Of a stretch of 64,000 nt of DNA, positions 47,459 to 57,748 are shown one piece after another. The DNA comes from Fuerstiella sp. GTDB taxonomy: Bacteria; Planctomycetota; Planctomycetia; Planctomycetales; Planctomycetaceae. A program made the translations under genes and the position numbers. The stretch covers positions 186,001-250,000 of the forward strand of contig JAKVAZ010000009.1 of the NCBI GenBank assembly GCA_022447225.1. The letters run 5' to 3'. Every line of letters begins with the position of its first letter. The first letter of the stretch is position 1. The notes below the pieces were generated by a model that did not search any database, was not told where the DNA came from, and was given only the letters and a program-made list of their open reading frames with translations.

Positions 47459-47992
47459 GTGGACCACAGGGAAGACATCCGGTATCCGGCCCACCCCGTC
47501 ACGCTGTCAAACGACACACTGCTGCGCGAATGCCTCATACGAAGGTTTCGTGCCAGCGGGCCGGGAGGACAGCACCGAAACAAAGTTGAAACAGGAGTCG
47601 AACTGATTCATGAATCAACAGGTGTTTCTGCTGTGGCCACGGAGCGGCGAAGTCAGGCGGACAACCAGCGCGCGGCACTGCAGCGACTGCGTTTACGACT
47701 TGCAGTCGAAGTACGCCTGGTCTTTTCCCCGGCAGTGTATCCGTCTGTTTTGTGGAAATCACGGTGTCGTAATCGGAAGATTCAGTGCAGCGAACGACAC
47801 GCGGATTTTCCTGTCCTGATCACTGAAAGCCTGAACGCCGTCCACGCAAAAGATTATGACGTCAAATCGGCCGCTGATGCACTGGGATGCACAACATCTC
47901 AACTGGTTCGATTCATCGCCCGAGTCCCCGAAGCACTGATTCGGGTGAATACCGAGAGGAACGCACGAGGACTGCGCAGTCTGAAGGGCTGA
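47459..47992 (+). CDS. release factor-like GGQ-domain protein
   Basis: The 177-residue product has the peptide-release motif GPGGQHRNKVETGV, with GGQ at 36-38, and VSAVATERRSQADNQRAAL. It is the domain of class I release factors and of rescue factors such as ArfB and PrfH, but without the codon-recognition domain. The usual GGQ-H-V-N is here GGQ-H-R-N. Function is probably ribosome rescue or peptide release; this is inferred from the fold. GTG 47459 has AGGAG eight bases upstream; an in-frame ATG at 47435 lies upstream of that site. Confidence 0.85.
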   Translation: MDHREDIRYPAHPVTLSNDTLLRECLIRRFRASGPGGQHRNKVETGVELIHESTGVSAVATERRSQADNQRAALQRLRLRLAVEVRLVFSPAVYPSVLWKSRCRNRKIQCSERHADFPVLITESLNAVHAKDYDVKSAADALGCTTSQLVRFIARVPEALIRVNTERNARGLRSLKG

Positions 47993-48091
47993 ATCGCATC
48001 CTGCGTAGTGTCTGTTCCGAAAGACTTAAGTTCGCCGTACTGGTCCTGTATCTGCCCATCACAGCCGATTGACGGATGTTCCACCGCACCA

Positions 48092-48529
48092 CTATGCCTG
48101 AACAACATTGAGCACCGGCAGATTCACCGGATCACATTCGCGGCGACGGGGACGAGCGGGCAGAACGGCATGAGCGTACTCCCACATCTGTTCGGGGGTT
48201 TCGAACAACTGCTCGTGAGTGACATCATTATCGAATTCACATTCGTCCGTTGTATATTCGCGACAAATCCCCGGACGGGTCTCATAGGCCCCGCACTGCT
48301 GATTCGAAAGCAGGTGTTTACAGTCCGCGTGTACCATCAGATACCAACTGCCTTCGTCGACAAAAACCGATACGTTGCCGTGCATCATGTACCAGCGAAT
48401 GTGGTCAAAATCTTCCCAGTCCGTCGGTGTTTCCATAGGCAGGGCAAAGTATCGACAGCACTTTGCTGTGCAGTGTTCGCACAGCACTTCACCAGGCCGG
48501 AGATCTGATCGATTAAATTGTTGTTTCAT
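48092..48529 (-). CDS. YkgJ-type cysteine cluster protein
   Basis: The 145-residue product has the Cys-cluster CEHCTAKCC near the N-terminus and later CKHLLSNQQCGAYETRPGICREY. These are the eight Cys of the YkgJ/CxxCxxxCC family, thought to bind zinc or an Fe-S cluster. Its function is unknown. It faces the release factor-like gene convergently, with about 100 bases between. Confidence 0.9.
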   Translation of the reverse strand: MKQQFNRSDLRPGEVLCEHCTAKCCRYFALPMETPTDWEDFDHIRWYMMHGNVSVFVDEGSWYLMVHADCKHLLSNQQCGAYETRPGICREYTTDECEFDNDVTHEQLFETPEQMWEYAHAVLPARPRRRECDPVNLPVLNVVQA

Positions 48530-49144
48530 TAACGCACTGCCTGGAAGTCTAAGGAAATCATTGAAAGGCGGTTAATTGCAGCACCGACGTTCTGAATTTC
48601 TGACTGTGCTCACACCGCCATCAGCAGACCAGAAGTCTGTGCACAGTTTAGTGACTAGGCAATACTCTCGCGAACAACGATGCGTAAACCTACTTTTAAC
48701 GAACGAAGTCCGTAAAAATCTGAACGTTTGCCAAATCCACCTGTCCGTTCCGTTGACCTCTCATCGTGAAACTGAAGTTCTTCTGCCACCTTTAACGCGG
48801 AACAGTACATATCAATGTGCGCTGGACGTTTTGATCACCTTCGTGTCTGACAGAGTCCAGCTTGAACGGATGCCGCAAAGTCTGCGCGTACGCTCACTAC
48901 CCTGTCTGACCGTCTGCGTACTGCTTCATGATGAAGATCTGCAGAGTATGGTGAGCCTATACCGGTACCGTACCTGCGGGCTTACCACGCTGATGCCGCT
49001 GTCAATATCCTGAACGGTCAGGCACCGCAGGTTTCTTCAATAAAAAAATGGTGTAACGGACATCAACACACTTCCTCAGCTCCTGCCAGAACGACTCTTC
49101 AGTGAGTACCTGACGATGAAAACACGAAATCAAATGTAAATCCT
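48530..49144. other. gap, nothing supported
   Basis: A 145-codon plus-strand frame (48576-49013) is open but shows no family resemblance. No RNA gene or repeat is seen. Confidence 0.4.
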
Positions 49145-50440
49145 TCATGCCCCGGCTGTATCAGCGGGAAGAATCTCATCCCTGCCGATCCACGGACGCA
49201 GAACCCTGGGAATGATGACCCTGCCGTCGGCCTGCTGATGATTTTCAAGAATCGCCACAATCGCTCTCGCACAGGAAATTGCTGTTCCGTTAAGTGTGTG
49301 GACAAACCGTGTCCCTTTGCGGTCCGCGGAACGACAGCGAATATTGAGCCGACGTGCCTGGTAGTCGGTACAGTTGGACGCCGATGTAACTTCCCCCCAC
49401 GCCCCACCGTCAGCACGACCGGGCATCCATGCTTCCAGATCAAACTTACGGTACGCAGGTGCTCCCAGATCGCCGGTTGCGGTGTCGATCAGCCGGTATG
49501 GAATCTCCAGCGCCTGAAAGATCTCTTCTTCGATTCGTACAATGTCCTGGTGAACAGCATTTGAGATGTCCGGATCCGGAGCAGTAAACGCAAACATCTC
49601 CACTTTGGTAAACTGATGAACGCGATAGATCCCCCTGGTCGCCCGACCGTGCGCTCCGGCTTCAGTACGGAAGCAGTGAGAAAGTCCACCACAGCGAACA
49701 GGGAGGTCAGCAGTGTCCAGAATCTGATCGGCCAGTGCGCCACCCAATGTAATTTCAGCCGTGGCTACCAGACTCAAATCCGTATCAGACACAGAATAAA
49801 TCTGTGTTTCGTCACCTCGAGGGTTAAAGCCGATACCCTGCAGGACTGAATCCCGCGCCAGGTCGGGGGTGGAATACAGGGTAAATCCTTCTTCCCGCAG
49901 TTTGCCGAGTGCAAACCGGACCAGCGCCAACTCCAGCATCACAGCATCATTTTTCAGAAAATAAAAACCGTGTCCTGCGACTCGCGATCCGGCTTCGAAA
50001 TCGATCAGGTCACAGTTTGAGGCAATGTCTACGTGATCCAGAGGCGGGAACGTGAATGCTCTGCGCTCTCCGGAAATACGAAGTTCCGAAGCATCGTTTT
50101 CTCCGCCGATCGGAACATCAGGATGAGTCATATTAGGGATCGTCGCCTGAAGCTCGCTGAGACGTGACTCCATCGCTTTCAATTCACTGTCCATCTCAGC
50201 AATTTGTTCCCGCAGTTCTCTGCCCTTACTGATTAATGCCGGCCGCTCGTCTGCAGATGCTTTGGGAATCTGCGACGAAACTTCTTTTTGCTGTCGACGC
50301 AGGTCATCGATTCTGGTTATTCGACGGTTGCGATCATCACGCAGTGACGCGATAGCCTGCACGTCGACCGCGACGCCTCTGGCAGTACAGTTCTCGCTAA
50401 CAGCGGCCTGGTTGTCACAAATGAACTGGAGATCCAGCAT
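49145..50440 (-). CDS. serS: serine--tRNA ligase
   Basis: The 431-residue product has the N-terminal coiled coil (residues 30-110) and class II core with FRTEAGAHGRATRGIYRVHQF (motif 2) and NGTAISCARAIVAILENHQ (motif 3). It charges tRNA-Ser. A weak GGAAA precedes the ATG. Its upstream neighbour on this strand is a dipeptidase, 93 bases away. Confidence 0.96.
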   Translation of the reverse strand: MLDLQFICDNQAAVSENCTARGVAVDVQAIASLRDDRNRRITRIDDLRRQQKEVSSQIPKASADERPALISKGRELREQIAEMDSELKAMESRLSELQATIPNMTHPDVPIGGENDASELRISGERRAFTFPPLDHVDIASNCDLIDFEAGSRVAGHGFYFLKNDAVMLELALVRFALGKLREEGFTLYSTPDLARDSVLQGIGFNPRGDETQIYSVSDTDLSLVATAEITLGGALADQILDTADLPVRCGGLSHCFRTEAGAHGRATRGIYRVHQFTKVEMFAFTAPDPDISNAVHQDIVRIEEEIFQALEIPYRLIDTATGDLGAPAYRKFDLEAWMPGRADGGAWGEVTSASNCTDYQARRLNIRCRSADRKGTRFVHTLNGTAISCARAIVAILENHQQADGRVIIPRVLRPWIGRDEILPADTAGA

Positions 50441-50533
50441 AAGTCGTTTTCCGTTCCAGAAATCATTCAGTAATCAGGGGGACGCTGTGCAAACATCCAT
50501 AGTCACAGCAGATTCAGCCGGTGAATTCATGTA

Positions 50534-51916
50534 TCAGTCAGTGACTCCGGATACTTCCGCCAGAGCAGCCCACAACATAGCACTCGCAAGCGTCCCGTTC
50601 TGAAAATCTGCAAGGTGCAGATGTTCATCCGGACTGTGAAGATTGTCTGAATTCCGGCCCCAACCGAGCAACAATGTATCGACATCAAGAATCTGCTTGA
50701 AGCTCGTAACCACAGGGATCGAACCACCTTCCCGAATGAACACAGGCGTCGTCCCAAATCCGGCTTCCACCGCCTGACTGGCGGCAGAGATCCACTTGCT
50801 GGACGGATCCAGTACAAACGCGGGACATCCCTGGAACGGACGAAATTCAAAGTCCAGACTATCGGGACACTGACGTTTCAGGAACTGTTCAAGAGAATTC
50901 AGAATCGAATCAGGGTCCTGACCAGGAACCAGTCGACAGGTGATTTTGGCCATGGCCCATGAAGGGATAATCGTTTTAGTCCCTTCTCCTGTATAACCGC
51001 TCACAATTCCATTGATATCGCAGGTGGGACGAAACCAGCGCCGCTCAAGAGTAGACCAGCCAGCTTCGCCGAACGTATTCCGACTTCCGATCTGCTCAAG
51101 AAACACGTTTTTCGCAAACGGCAGCTGCGCAATCTGCTCGCGTTCTCCGGCAGTGACCGGCAGGATATCGTCATAAAACCCGGGAATCTGAACCTGACCT
51201 GCCGAATCAACCAGTGATCCGCACAACAACGCTATGGCATTAGCCGGATTGGCCACGCTGCCGCCAAAGACACCGCTGTGAAGATCCTGAGATGCACCCC
51301 GAATACGGACTTCTGCTCCGGTAATACCGCGCAGCCCACAGGTGATCGCGGGAAGACCATCTCCGTACTGGCTGGTATCACTGATCACCGCAATGTCACA
51401 CGCCAAACGATCTCGAGCAGACTCCAGAAAATCGTTCAGGTTTTCACCGCCAACCTCCTCTTCACCCTCCACCAGAAACCGAATATTCACCGGGACGGTG
51501 CCGGTGGTCTTCACCCACGCTTCGATCGACTTCAGGTGAGTAAACAACTGCCCCTTGTCATCGGTGGCTCCGCGAGCATAAATCCGGCCATCACGAATCT
51601 CAGGATCAAAGGGTCCGGTTGTCCAGGAGTCCACCGGATCCGGAGGCTGGACATCGTAGTGTCCGTAAACCAACACGGTCGGTCGATCATCACTGACAAT
51701 CCGTTCGCCGTAAACAATCGGGTGTCCGGCGGTCCGGATGATCTCGGGACTCAATCCCGCCTGCAGCATCGCATCACGGACAAACTCTGCGCACTGCTGC
51801 ATGTGTGGCTGATAAGACGAATCCGTACTGACACCGGGAATTCGGAGAAATTCAAACAGTTCATCGATGAATCGATCGCGGGACTCCTCAACAAACTGCA
51901 CAACATCACTATTCAT
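50534..51916 (-). CDS. M20-family dipeptidase
   Basis: The 460-residue product is an M20/M25/M40 metallopeptidase. The metal motif VLVYGHYDVQPPDP is followed by GRIYARGATDDKGQL and FLVEGEEEVGGENL, giving the paired zinc-ligating His, Asp and Glu residues. It carries no signal peptide and is likely a cytoplasmic dipeptidase. A strong GAGAGGA precedes ATG 51916. Confidence 0.94.
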   Translation of the reverse strand: MNSDVVQFVEESRDRFIDELFEFLRIPGVSTDSSYQPHMQQCAEFVRDAMLQAGLSPEIIRTAGHPIVYGERIVSDDRPTVLVYGHYDVQPPDPVDSWTTGPFDPEIRDGRIYARGATDDKGQLFTHLKSIEAWVKTTGTVPVNIRFLVEGEEEVGGENLNDFLESARDRLACDIAVISDTSQYGDGLPAITCGLRGITGAEVRIRGASQDLHSGVFGGSVANPANAIALLCGSLVDSAGQVQIPGFYDDILPVTAGEREQIAQLPFAKNVFLEQIGSRNTFGEAGWSTLERRWFRPTCDINGIVSGYTGEGTKTIIPSWAMAKITCRLVPGQDPDSILNSLEQFLKRQCPDSLDFEFRPFQGCPAFVLDPSSKWISAASQAVEAGFGTTPVFIREGGSIPVVTSFKQILDVDTLLLGWGRNSDNLHSPDEHLHLADFQNGTLASAMLWAALAEVSGVTD

Positions 51917-51974
51917 CTTCCTCTCACTTTTGTGACAACCTTTGGGACCAAATCAACCAATGAGTTTACCAACG

Positions 51975-53873
51975 TCATTCCCGCCGTCCGCCAAGCACTG
52001 ATTCCCCACGTGCAACACTGCGACGGAACGATGCGGTATCATCCAGCAACTGTGCCAGAGTCTGATTGTCCGTTTCAATGCGACGGCAGCTCTCCTCGAG
52101 CGACGGAAACAGTCCACGCATCACTCGTAAATCTGCCATCGATTCAGCAAAACCACGGACATGTCGATCAAGTCGACGGCGCAGCCCGGAAGTAAACAAC
52201 ACGACAAGTGCAACCGACCAGATGATCAAAAACAGCAGCGCCGGAATGTAAAAATCAACGGTCAACAAAGGTTCAGGTTCTAACACACTGCCCAGCACGG
52301 GAGCCATAAAAGAACTCCAGAAAAAATTATACCCGATACGACCCAGCACAAAGGCAACGTACGTCATCCCGAACAGTTCGTAGGCCATTCGGCGCAGCAT
52401 ACCCGAGTGGCCATTCGCAACATCTTCAATGATTTCGTCCACAGCCCGGCGAGCGTCTCCCAGAAATTCACCTTCCAGATCCGCAGCCGTTCTTCTCAAC
52501 GCTGTCAGATCTCCTGTCCAGGAACCGGAATCCGGTTCTATCTGTGCGGATCTGAGATACCCGGCAATCACGACTCGCGATTCCTGCAGCTGTTGATCGC
52601 TGATTCCGAACGACGCGATTCGATCCATCCGTGATTCAGCCTCGTGATCATCAACACGTGACTTCAGCCAGCGAGCAGACTGTACGGCACCGACGATTGC
52701 CATTTGAGCAGATGTGCGAGCACGGAAAAACGTGAACGACGCTATGAAGGCGCCAAATCCGTTGTAGAGACGAAGCATCGATGAAAACGGACTAAATCCC
52801 CAACGATCGGTGATCGCAGTAATCAGCCTGCGTTCCCATAGATTCCGGTTCACCAGCAATTCGTCAGTCAACTGGCGGCTCAGCAACTTCGTAAGCTCCT
52901 GCCTTTGTGTTTCCAGAGCCTTCTGCAGCTGCTGAACATTCGGAATTGCCGAATCATAGTCCGCGCGACATTCCGTCAGTACTTCCCGCAACAGTTCAAT
53001 CAGATTCGCCCGTCGAATCTCCACACGCCGTGACGCATCCAGTTCCTGATCCAGCAGCCTGCTCAGTCTGCCAAATTCCCCCTGAGGCGCCCGACCGTGC
53101 TGCCCGTCTGCCAGGGCCTGCAAAGAATTCAGGAAAAACATTTCGGGAACTTCGTAATCCTGGCCAAGGCACTGTTTCCAGTCCTCGCGGATGTCCTGAT
53201 CAAGATCAGCATGAGTCTGAACACATACCAGCCTGCAACCGCTGACAGCGTCACCAAGTTCGTTGATGACTCTGGCACTACGGTACTTCTGTTGAGTCGA
53301 CGTGTGAATGATTACATCGCAATGCGGCAACATATCCCTCAGGATTGCCAGATTGCTGCCAGGTTCAGCCGTTTCACTGGTGTCAGGATCCGGACAGTCA
53401 AGCAGCACAATGTCACGCAGCAGCGGTGAATCCACTTTGCGAAGTTTCAGCCGTGTAAGATCGAGACCCAGCATTTCCGGTTCCAGATCCGGATGGATCA
53501 ACAGGACCGGTTGGGTGGTTGTGGGCCGTTGACGCCCCGACCGTGAGACTTCTTCGCCCACAAGAGCATTGACCAGTGAGCTTTTCCCTGTCCCGGTTCC
53601 GCCAAACATCGCAACTACCAGTGGCGACTCGAGGCGAAAGCGGACGGCATCGACCCGTTCCAGCAAACGTGTAACAAGCAAACGCGACCGGCGTGCGGGC
53701 CCCCACCGCGGTGCATCGTCCACCCAGCGATTCAGTCGGTCTGTCAGACCATCGATCCCGGCCAGCAAAGCAATGTGTTCCAGACTTTGCGAAGAGCCGG
53801 AAGAAACCATTACACCACCGTCCGGTGCCTCGCGGGATTCGGATACGGCGGAGGATGTCGACGGAGGCTTCAC
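51975..53873 (-). CDS. membrane-anchored dynamin-like GTPase, second of a pair
   Basis: The 633-residue product has a GTPase domain with Walker A GGTGTGKSS at 91-99, G3 LDCPDPD near 158-164 and G4-like QTHAD. It then has a helical region and two membrane segments near 520-590. This layout resembles bacterial dynamin-like proteins that bend or fuse membranes. The start is GTG 53873, inside the GTGA overlapping the stop of the upstream GTPase, with AGGAG upstream, so the two are translationally coupled. An ATG extension to 53933 would overlap the upstream gene by 64 bases. Confidence 0.8.
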   Translation of the reverse strand: MKPPSTSSAVSESREAPDGGVMVSSGSSQSLEHIALLAGIDGLTDRLNRWVDDAPRWGPARRSRLLVTRLLERVDAVRFRLESPLVVAMFGGTGTGKSSLVNALVGEEVSRSGRQRPTTTQPVLLIHPDLEPEMLGLDLTRLKLRKVDSPLLRDIVLLDCPDPDTSETAEPGSNLAILRDMLPHCDVIIHTSTQQKYRSARVINELGDAVSGCRLVCVQTHADLDQDIREDWKQCLGQDYEVPEMFFLNSLQALADGQHGRAPQGEFGRLSRLLDQELDASRRVEIRRANLIELLREVLTECRADYDSAIPNVQQLQKALETQRQELTKLLSRQLTDELLVNRNLWERRLITAITDRWGFSPFSSMLRLYNGFGAFIASFTFFRARTSAQMAIVGAVQSARWLKSRVDDHEAESRMDRIASFGISDQQLQESRVVIAGYLRSAQIEPDSGSWTGDLTALRRTAADLEGEFLGDARRAVDEIIEDVANGHSGMLRRMAYELFGMTYVAFVLGRIGYNFFWSSFMAPVLGSVLEPEPLLTVDFYIPALLFLIIWSVALVVLFTSGLRRRLDRHVRGFAESMADLRVMRGLFPSLEESCRRIETDNQTLAQLLDDTASFRRSVARGESVLGGRRE

Positions 53874-55759
53874 GCGTGTGTCTCCTGCAATAGGAATTCG
53901 ATGTGTGCCAGAGTTTCCGATACTTCCTCCCATTCGACGGACTCTGAGATTGCCGCCGCTCGCTGCAGATCTTCCGGCAACGTACCAAGTATTTCCCCAC
54001 GAATCAGATCAGTCAGCCAGTTCACTCGACGTTCCGTGTATCGCCCGTTCAGATTGTGGAACCAGGCGTGCAGCCTGCCCGTGCCCTGGCCGGCTGCTCC
54101 AACGGCCGCATCACCCGCGACGGCAGCAGTCGCCCCGCCGGCCACGTCCGCAACAACGTGAACCACGGCATTTGCTGCAGCATTCGCAACAAACGGAGCA
54201 ACGGTTTCTCCAGCCGGTCCGAAACCCAGACTGAACAACACGACGCTGGTCATTGGTCGCACCACGGCTGATGCATGATTCAACTGCCGATACAACGCAA
54301 ACACCTCAGGACTGTCGACGCTGAATCTTTCCATTTCATCAACAACCACCTCGTTGAGTTCAAGTCCGAAGTCCACTGTCAGATGTTTCCTGCGCAGAGT
54401 CTCTATGATTTCTGTGCGTGAAGATCCCTGCAATACGGACTCGATGCGAGGTCGGACCATCTGATTACCCGACTCAGCCATCCATTGAAGTTTGTCAAAC
54501 AATTCCTCAATTGTCGTCAGGATGGCAGACCATTCACGTTCGCGATACTGCGCCAGCGGCTCTATCGGTTCGCCCTGGATCGCATTTCGGGCGGCCTTGA
54601 CCGGCCAGAAAATTCTCGCACCAACTTCGTCATAAAATCTATTGATGCGACGAGCCCATCCCTGTTGCCGGGATTTCCACCAGGTACGGATTTCTGAAAC
54701 AAACGATGATGCGGGGGGAACCGGCCAGTCACGAATCTTCAAAACTGCATCTGACGACAACCGTTCCGAGGCGGACTTCAGATCGTCGCTCGAATTACGA
54801 AGTGACTGCATCCACCGAGGAACACCCCGTTGATGACTCAACAGTTCCCGCGCGGAACCTCGCAATGTTCTGACACGAATCTCATGAAACTTCAGGCCTG
54901 AAAGATCGCTGCGCAGGTCACAAACTCGATCAGCAGAACGAGACGAATGTCCTGATATCACCGGCCAGTTGCGTTCAAAGAACGGCAGTCGGAGTTCTTC
55001 GGCCGCTGCCCGATCAACGGGTGACAGATAAACACTTTCCGGATCGATTCCGGTTTCGCGGCAGAACGTTTCCAGCCAAACCGGCCAGAACTCTTCGTCG
55101 TCCGGTAACAGGCACTGATTGAAAACAATCAGCACGGCTTTGTCTTCATCGGCCGCTTTACGAAAAAACTCTTTCACTGCTGCGTCGTTGTATTTTTGCT
55201 GAGTCAGTACCACGATGAGCACATCCGCACAACGACGAATCGCATCCGCTCTCACCCAGTTCACACGAACGTCACTGTCGATATCAGGAGTATCAAGTAC
55301 CAACAGCGTGGATGGCAGGTCAGAAGAGCACCTCCAGTACAATTCATGATGCGCCGTTTCACGGAGGGCGTGATCGGCGTCCGACCATTCCCGCAGATGA
55401 AAGTCCGGAAACACCTGCTGCAAATCCTGGCGATCGGTGAATCCGTCCGGTACCAGGCATACAGGATGCTTTGTTCCAGAAGCATGCGGACTTGTCGAAC
55501 TGGCCCGACACCCCGCCAAATGATTAAACACCACGCTCTTACCAATATTTGTACCTCCCACAACGGCAGCGACAAGCCACGCCTCGGCGCCCAGCTGGGG
55601 TAACAATTTTTGTCTCAGGAGCTGGTACCATTCACAGGACTGCAGCGGATCTGGCTGAAGTACACTGGCAGCATCGCTGAGCAGGTTCACCGCTCGGTCG
55701 AGCCGCCGGGTCGCTGCTGCAAGATCAGTGAACAACTGATTGACGTTTTCAGTGCTCAT
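53870..55759 (-). CDS. dynamin-like GTPase, first of a pair
   Basis: The 629-residue product has Walker A GGTNIGKS at 68-75 and G3-like LVLDTPDIDSD near 154-163. An FNQC in place of the usual NKxD follows near residue 213. Its C-terminal half is helical with a hydrophobic Ala/Val/Gly-rich segment near 515-560. It overlaps the downstream GTPase by four bases. Members of such pairs in other bacteria (for example dynamin-like DynA/DynB) act at membranes. This assignment is by pattern, not alignment. Confidence 0.8.
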   Translation of the reverse strand: MSTENVNQLFTDLAAATRRLDRAVNLLSDAASVLQPDPLQSCEWYQLLRQKLLPQLGAEAWLVAAVVGGTNIGKSVVFNHLAGCRASSTSPHASGTKHPVCLVPDGFTDRQDLQQVFPDFHLREWSDADHALRETAHHELYWRCSSDLPSTLLVLDTPDIDSDVRVNWVRADAIRRCADVLIVVLTQQKYNDAAVKEFFRKAADEDKAVLIVFNQCLLPDDEEFWPVWLETFCRETGIDPESVYLSPVDRAAAEELRLPFFERNWPVISGHSSRSADRVCDLRSDLSGLKFHEIRVRTLRGSARELLSHQRGVPRWMQSLRNSSDDLKSASERLSSDAVLKIRDWPVPPASSFVSEIRTWWKSRQQGWARRINRFYDEVGARIFWPVKAARNAIQGEPIEPLAQYREREWSAILTTIEELFDKLQWMAESGNQMVRPRIESVLQGSSRTEIIETLRRKHLTVDFGLELNEVVVDEMERFSVDSPEVFALYRQLNHASAVVRPMTSVVLFSLGFGPAGETVAPFVANAAANAVVHVVADVAGGATAAVAGDAAVGAAGQGTGRLHAWFHNLNGRYTERRVNWLTDLIRGEILGTLPEDLQRAAAISESVEWEEVSETLAHIEFLLQETHA

Positions 55760-56296
55760 TGGATTTCTGTTTGTCGCATCCCGACAATGTGGTCACACAC
55801 CGTCGATGTCCTGAGTAATCACAGGGTCCGTCAAAGGTACAGTCGCGCCCCGGAATTCACCAGTATTGTTGGTACGAACGACCGCCGGTGCCGTAATTTA
55901 ACGCGCCGACACAGATGACCAGCCGTTTGTCGGGCAGCCCAGATGATCGGGATCCCGCCGGCAGCATCCCACAAAACAGCTACCAGGCTTCACCAACAAC
56001 GAATCCGCGACGACATACAGAACCAGAGACCGTCCTAAGAATCAGGCACATCAATGTACCAGGTTTGTGAGATGGTCGTAAAAACCCGGCATATCTCGCA
56101 ACACAAAAAAAGGCCTTCGGGAATTCCGAAGGACCTTCACTTCTTTGTCTGATTCAGTCCCGTCGCAGAAATTCCTGACGGACCAGCCGGGTTTTCAGCC
56201 ACGAACGCGGCGACACAGCGCCCGCTCCAGCCACCCAGTGTATCACACCGAATACCTCCTAAGGGACAAGATCCGGTTCCAGCCGGCCGACCAGTA
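55760..56296. other. gap with terminator
   Basis: The gap contains the strong terminator listed next. No other gene is seen. The dynamin-like pair's promoter should lie near its left end. Confidence 0.5.
56102..56137 (-). terminator. intrinsic terminator downstream of ferredoxin gene
   Basis: CCTTCGG (56114-56120) pairs with CCGAAGG (56126-56132) around a GAATT loop. The stem is extended by AAGG (56110-56113) and CCTT (56134-56137). A run of seven A (56105-56111) reads as T7 on the minus strand, giving a classic terminator about 160 bases past the ferredoxin stop. Confidence 0.8.
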
Positions 56297-56599
56297 CTAG
56301 CTCGCCGACGGGCACTGACCGTCGGTTTCCGCCATTGACGTCTTCTGCTCGGTAATCACCGGCCACTGACTGGCCATTTCTGCATTCAGAGCGGTGTAAT
56401 CGGTCCATTGTTCCGGCACGTTGTCCTCGTGGAAAATTGCCTCGACCGGGCATTCCGGTACACAGGCTTCACAATCAATACATTCATCGGGATGAATGAC
56501 CAGAATCGACTCACCTTCGTAAAAGCACTCAACCGGACAAACGACAACACAGTCGGTGTATTTGCAGTTAAAACAAGGTTCTGCAACGACATGGGTCAT
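56297..56599 (-). CDS. seven-iron ferredoxin (FdxA-type)
   Basis: The 100-residue product has nine Cys at 9, 12, 17, 21, 25, 40, 43, 46 and 50 within [14 protein letters not shown] and [12 protein letters not shown]. This is the FdxA pattern of one 3Fe-4S and one 4Fe-4S cluster, an electron carrier. AAAGGG eight bases before the ATG supports the start. The tail from about residue 60 is extended. No partner oxidoreductase is adjacent. Confidence 0.92.
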   Translation of the reverse strand: MTHVVAEPCFNCKYTDCVVVCPVECFYEGESILVIHPDECIDCEACVPECPVEAIFHEDNVPEQWTDYTALNAEMASQWPVITEQKTSMAETDGQCPSAS

Positions 56600-57187
56600 T
56601 TTTACACCCTTTCGATCATATCAAATTCAGTCTTCGCCACGATTACAGCAATAGCCCGCAAAAACCTGACTGACGAGCCTGCACCTCAAGCCAGATCTTT
56701 TAAATTAGCCATTCCGGGTCAAGTTGTGGTGCAGGACCTTGTGTTACCCGGAATTTGCGAGTTGTACGAAATTTATTTCGACTTTTTCCAATCGAGACAC
56801 CTTACGAATGACATCTCTCACCATATTGAGACACAATCTCCAAAATTTTCCGGGTAGAAATTGACATTCCTGGCCCGGCGGCCTTTTTAAGCCACTAATG
56901 ACTATTATTTTTCGGTTCATTGATCCGGCAGCAATACCAAAACGCTCAGCCCCTGTTCGCCCGTGGCTTCCAGGCAACATGCAAGACACAGTAATTGTCT
57001 GCAATTCACTGAATTTTGACCCTTCGAACACTTAGACGCGACGTAATACCTAAGGGAGAGAGGCATTCCGATCAGCACCAACTGTGAAATTTTCACGTAG
57101 TCATGCAGATCGAAACCGTAAATGTAATACATCGCCGGATCGGGCGAACCATCAGACCCGACTCTGCATTGCCCCGGTTTATTCATT
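56600..57187. other. divergent gap
   Basis: The gap lies between the ferredoxin and sigma-factor starts. A TTGACA at 56861-56866 has no good -10 partner. No coding frame is supported. Confidence 0.4.
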
Positions 57188-57748
57188 ATGCCGTTGTCTG
57201 AAACTGACCGACGACTCATCAAAGATCTGCTCACGCGGAGTGACGCAGCCTGGGATATGTTTGTTGACCGTTACGCCGGACTGGTTATGCAGGTCATTAG
57301 ACATACCGCACATGCGCACAGTCTCAGGCTCACTCAGGACGATGAAGATGATTTGTGTGCCGATGTTTTTGCCGCCCTGGTTGATCGTCGTATGGCAACA
57401 CTAAGGAGTTTTCGTGGCCGATCATCACTGGCAACATGGCTGGCAGTAGTTGTCAGGCGGATCGTCCTCCGCAAGCTGACACAACGTCGGTATGCGAGTG
57501 CCCTCGGACATGTGAGTGTTCACAGTTCCGCCGTGCGACAGGCGACAGACTCAGTCGAGTCAGATCTCGCAAATCGTGATCAGGTAGAGACACTGATGAA
57601 ACGACTTTCGCCGGGAACTCAGGACGTAGTGAAGCTATTCTACAGGGAAGGTCTTTCCTACGGTGAAATCTCCCGAAAACTCGGCATCGCGGTCAATACA
57701 ATCGGACCTATGCTGTCAAGAATTCGCCGTACTCTGGCTTCACGTTGA
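57188..57748 (+). CDS. ECF-type RNA polymerase sigma factor
   Basis: The 186-residue product has a region 2 (AWDMFVDRYAGLVMQVI, then DLCADVFAALVDR) and a region 4 helix-turn-helix (GLSYGEISRKLGIAVNTIGPMLSRIRRTL), typical of ECF sigma factors. It would direct RNA polymerase to a specific regulon. No anti-sigma gene is adjacent, which is common among planctomycete ECFs. No strong Shine-Dalgarno sequence is seen. Confidence 0.92.
   Translation: MPLSETDRRLIKDLLTRSDAAWDMFVDRYAGLVMQVIRHTAHAHSLRLTQDDEDDLCADVFAALVDRRMATLRSFRGRSSLATWLAVVVRRIVLRKLTQRRYASALGHVSVHSSAVRQATDSVESDLANRDQVETLMKRLSPGTQDVVKLFYREGLSYGEISRKLGIAVNTIGPMLSRIRRTLASR

Noticed and set aside
48576-49013. 145-codon plus-strand frame
   Set aside because: No recognisable domain and no start signal; treated as intergenic.
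56861-56889. TTGACA with TTTTTA 17 bases downstream as a promoter for the sigma factor
   Set aside because: The -10 match is only about two of six bases and the distance to the gene is almost 300 bases.
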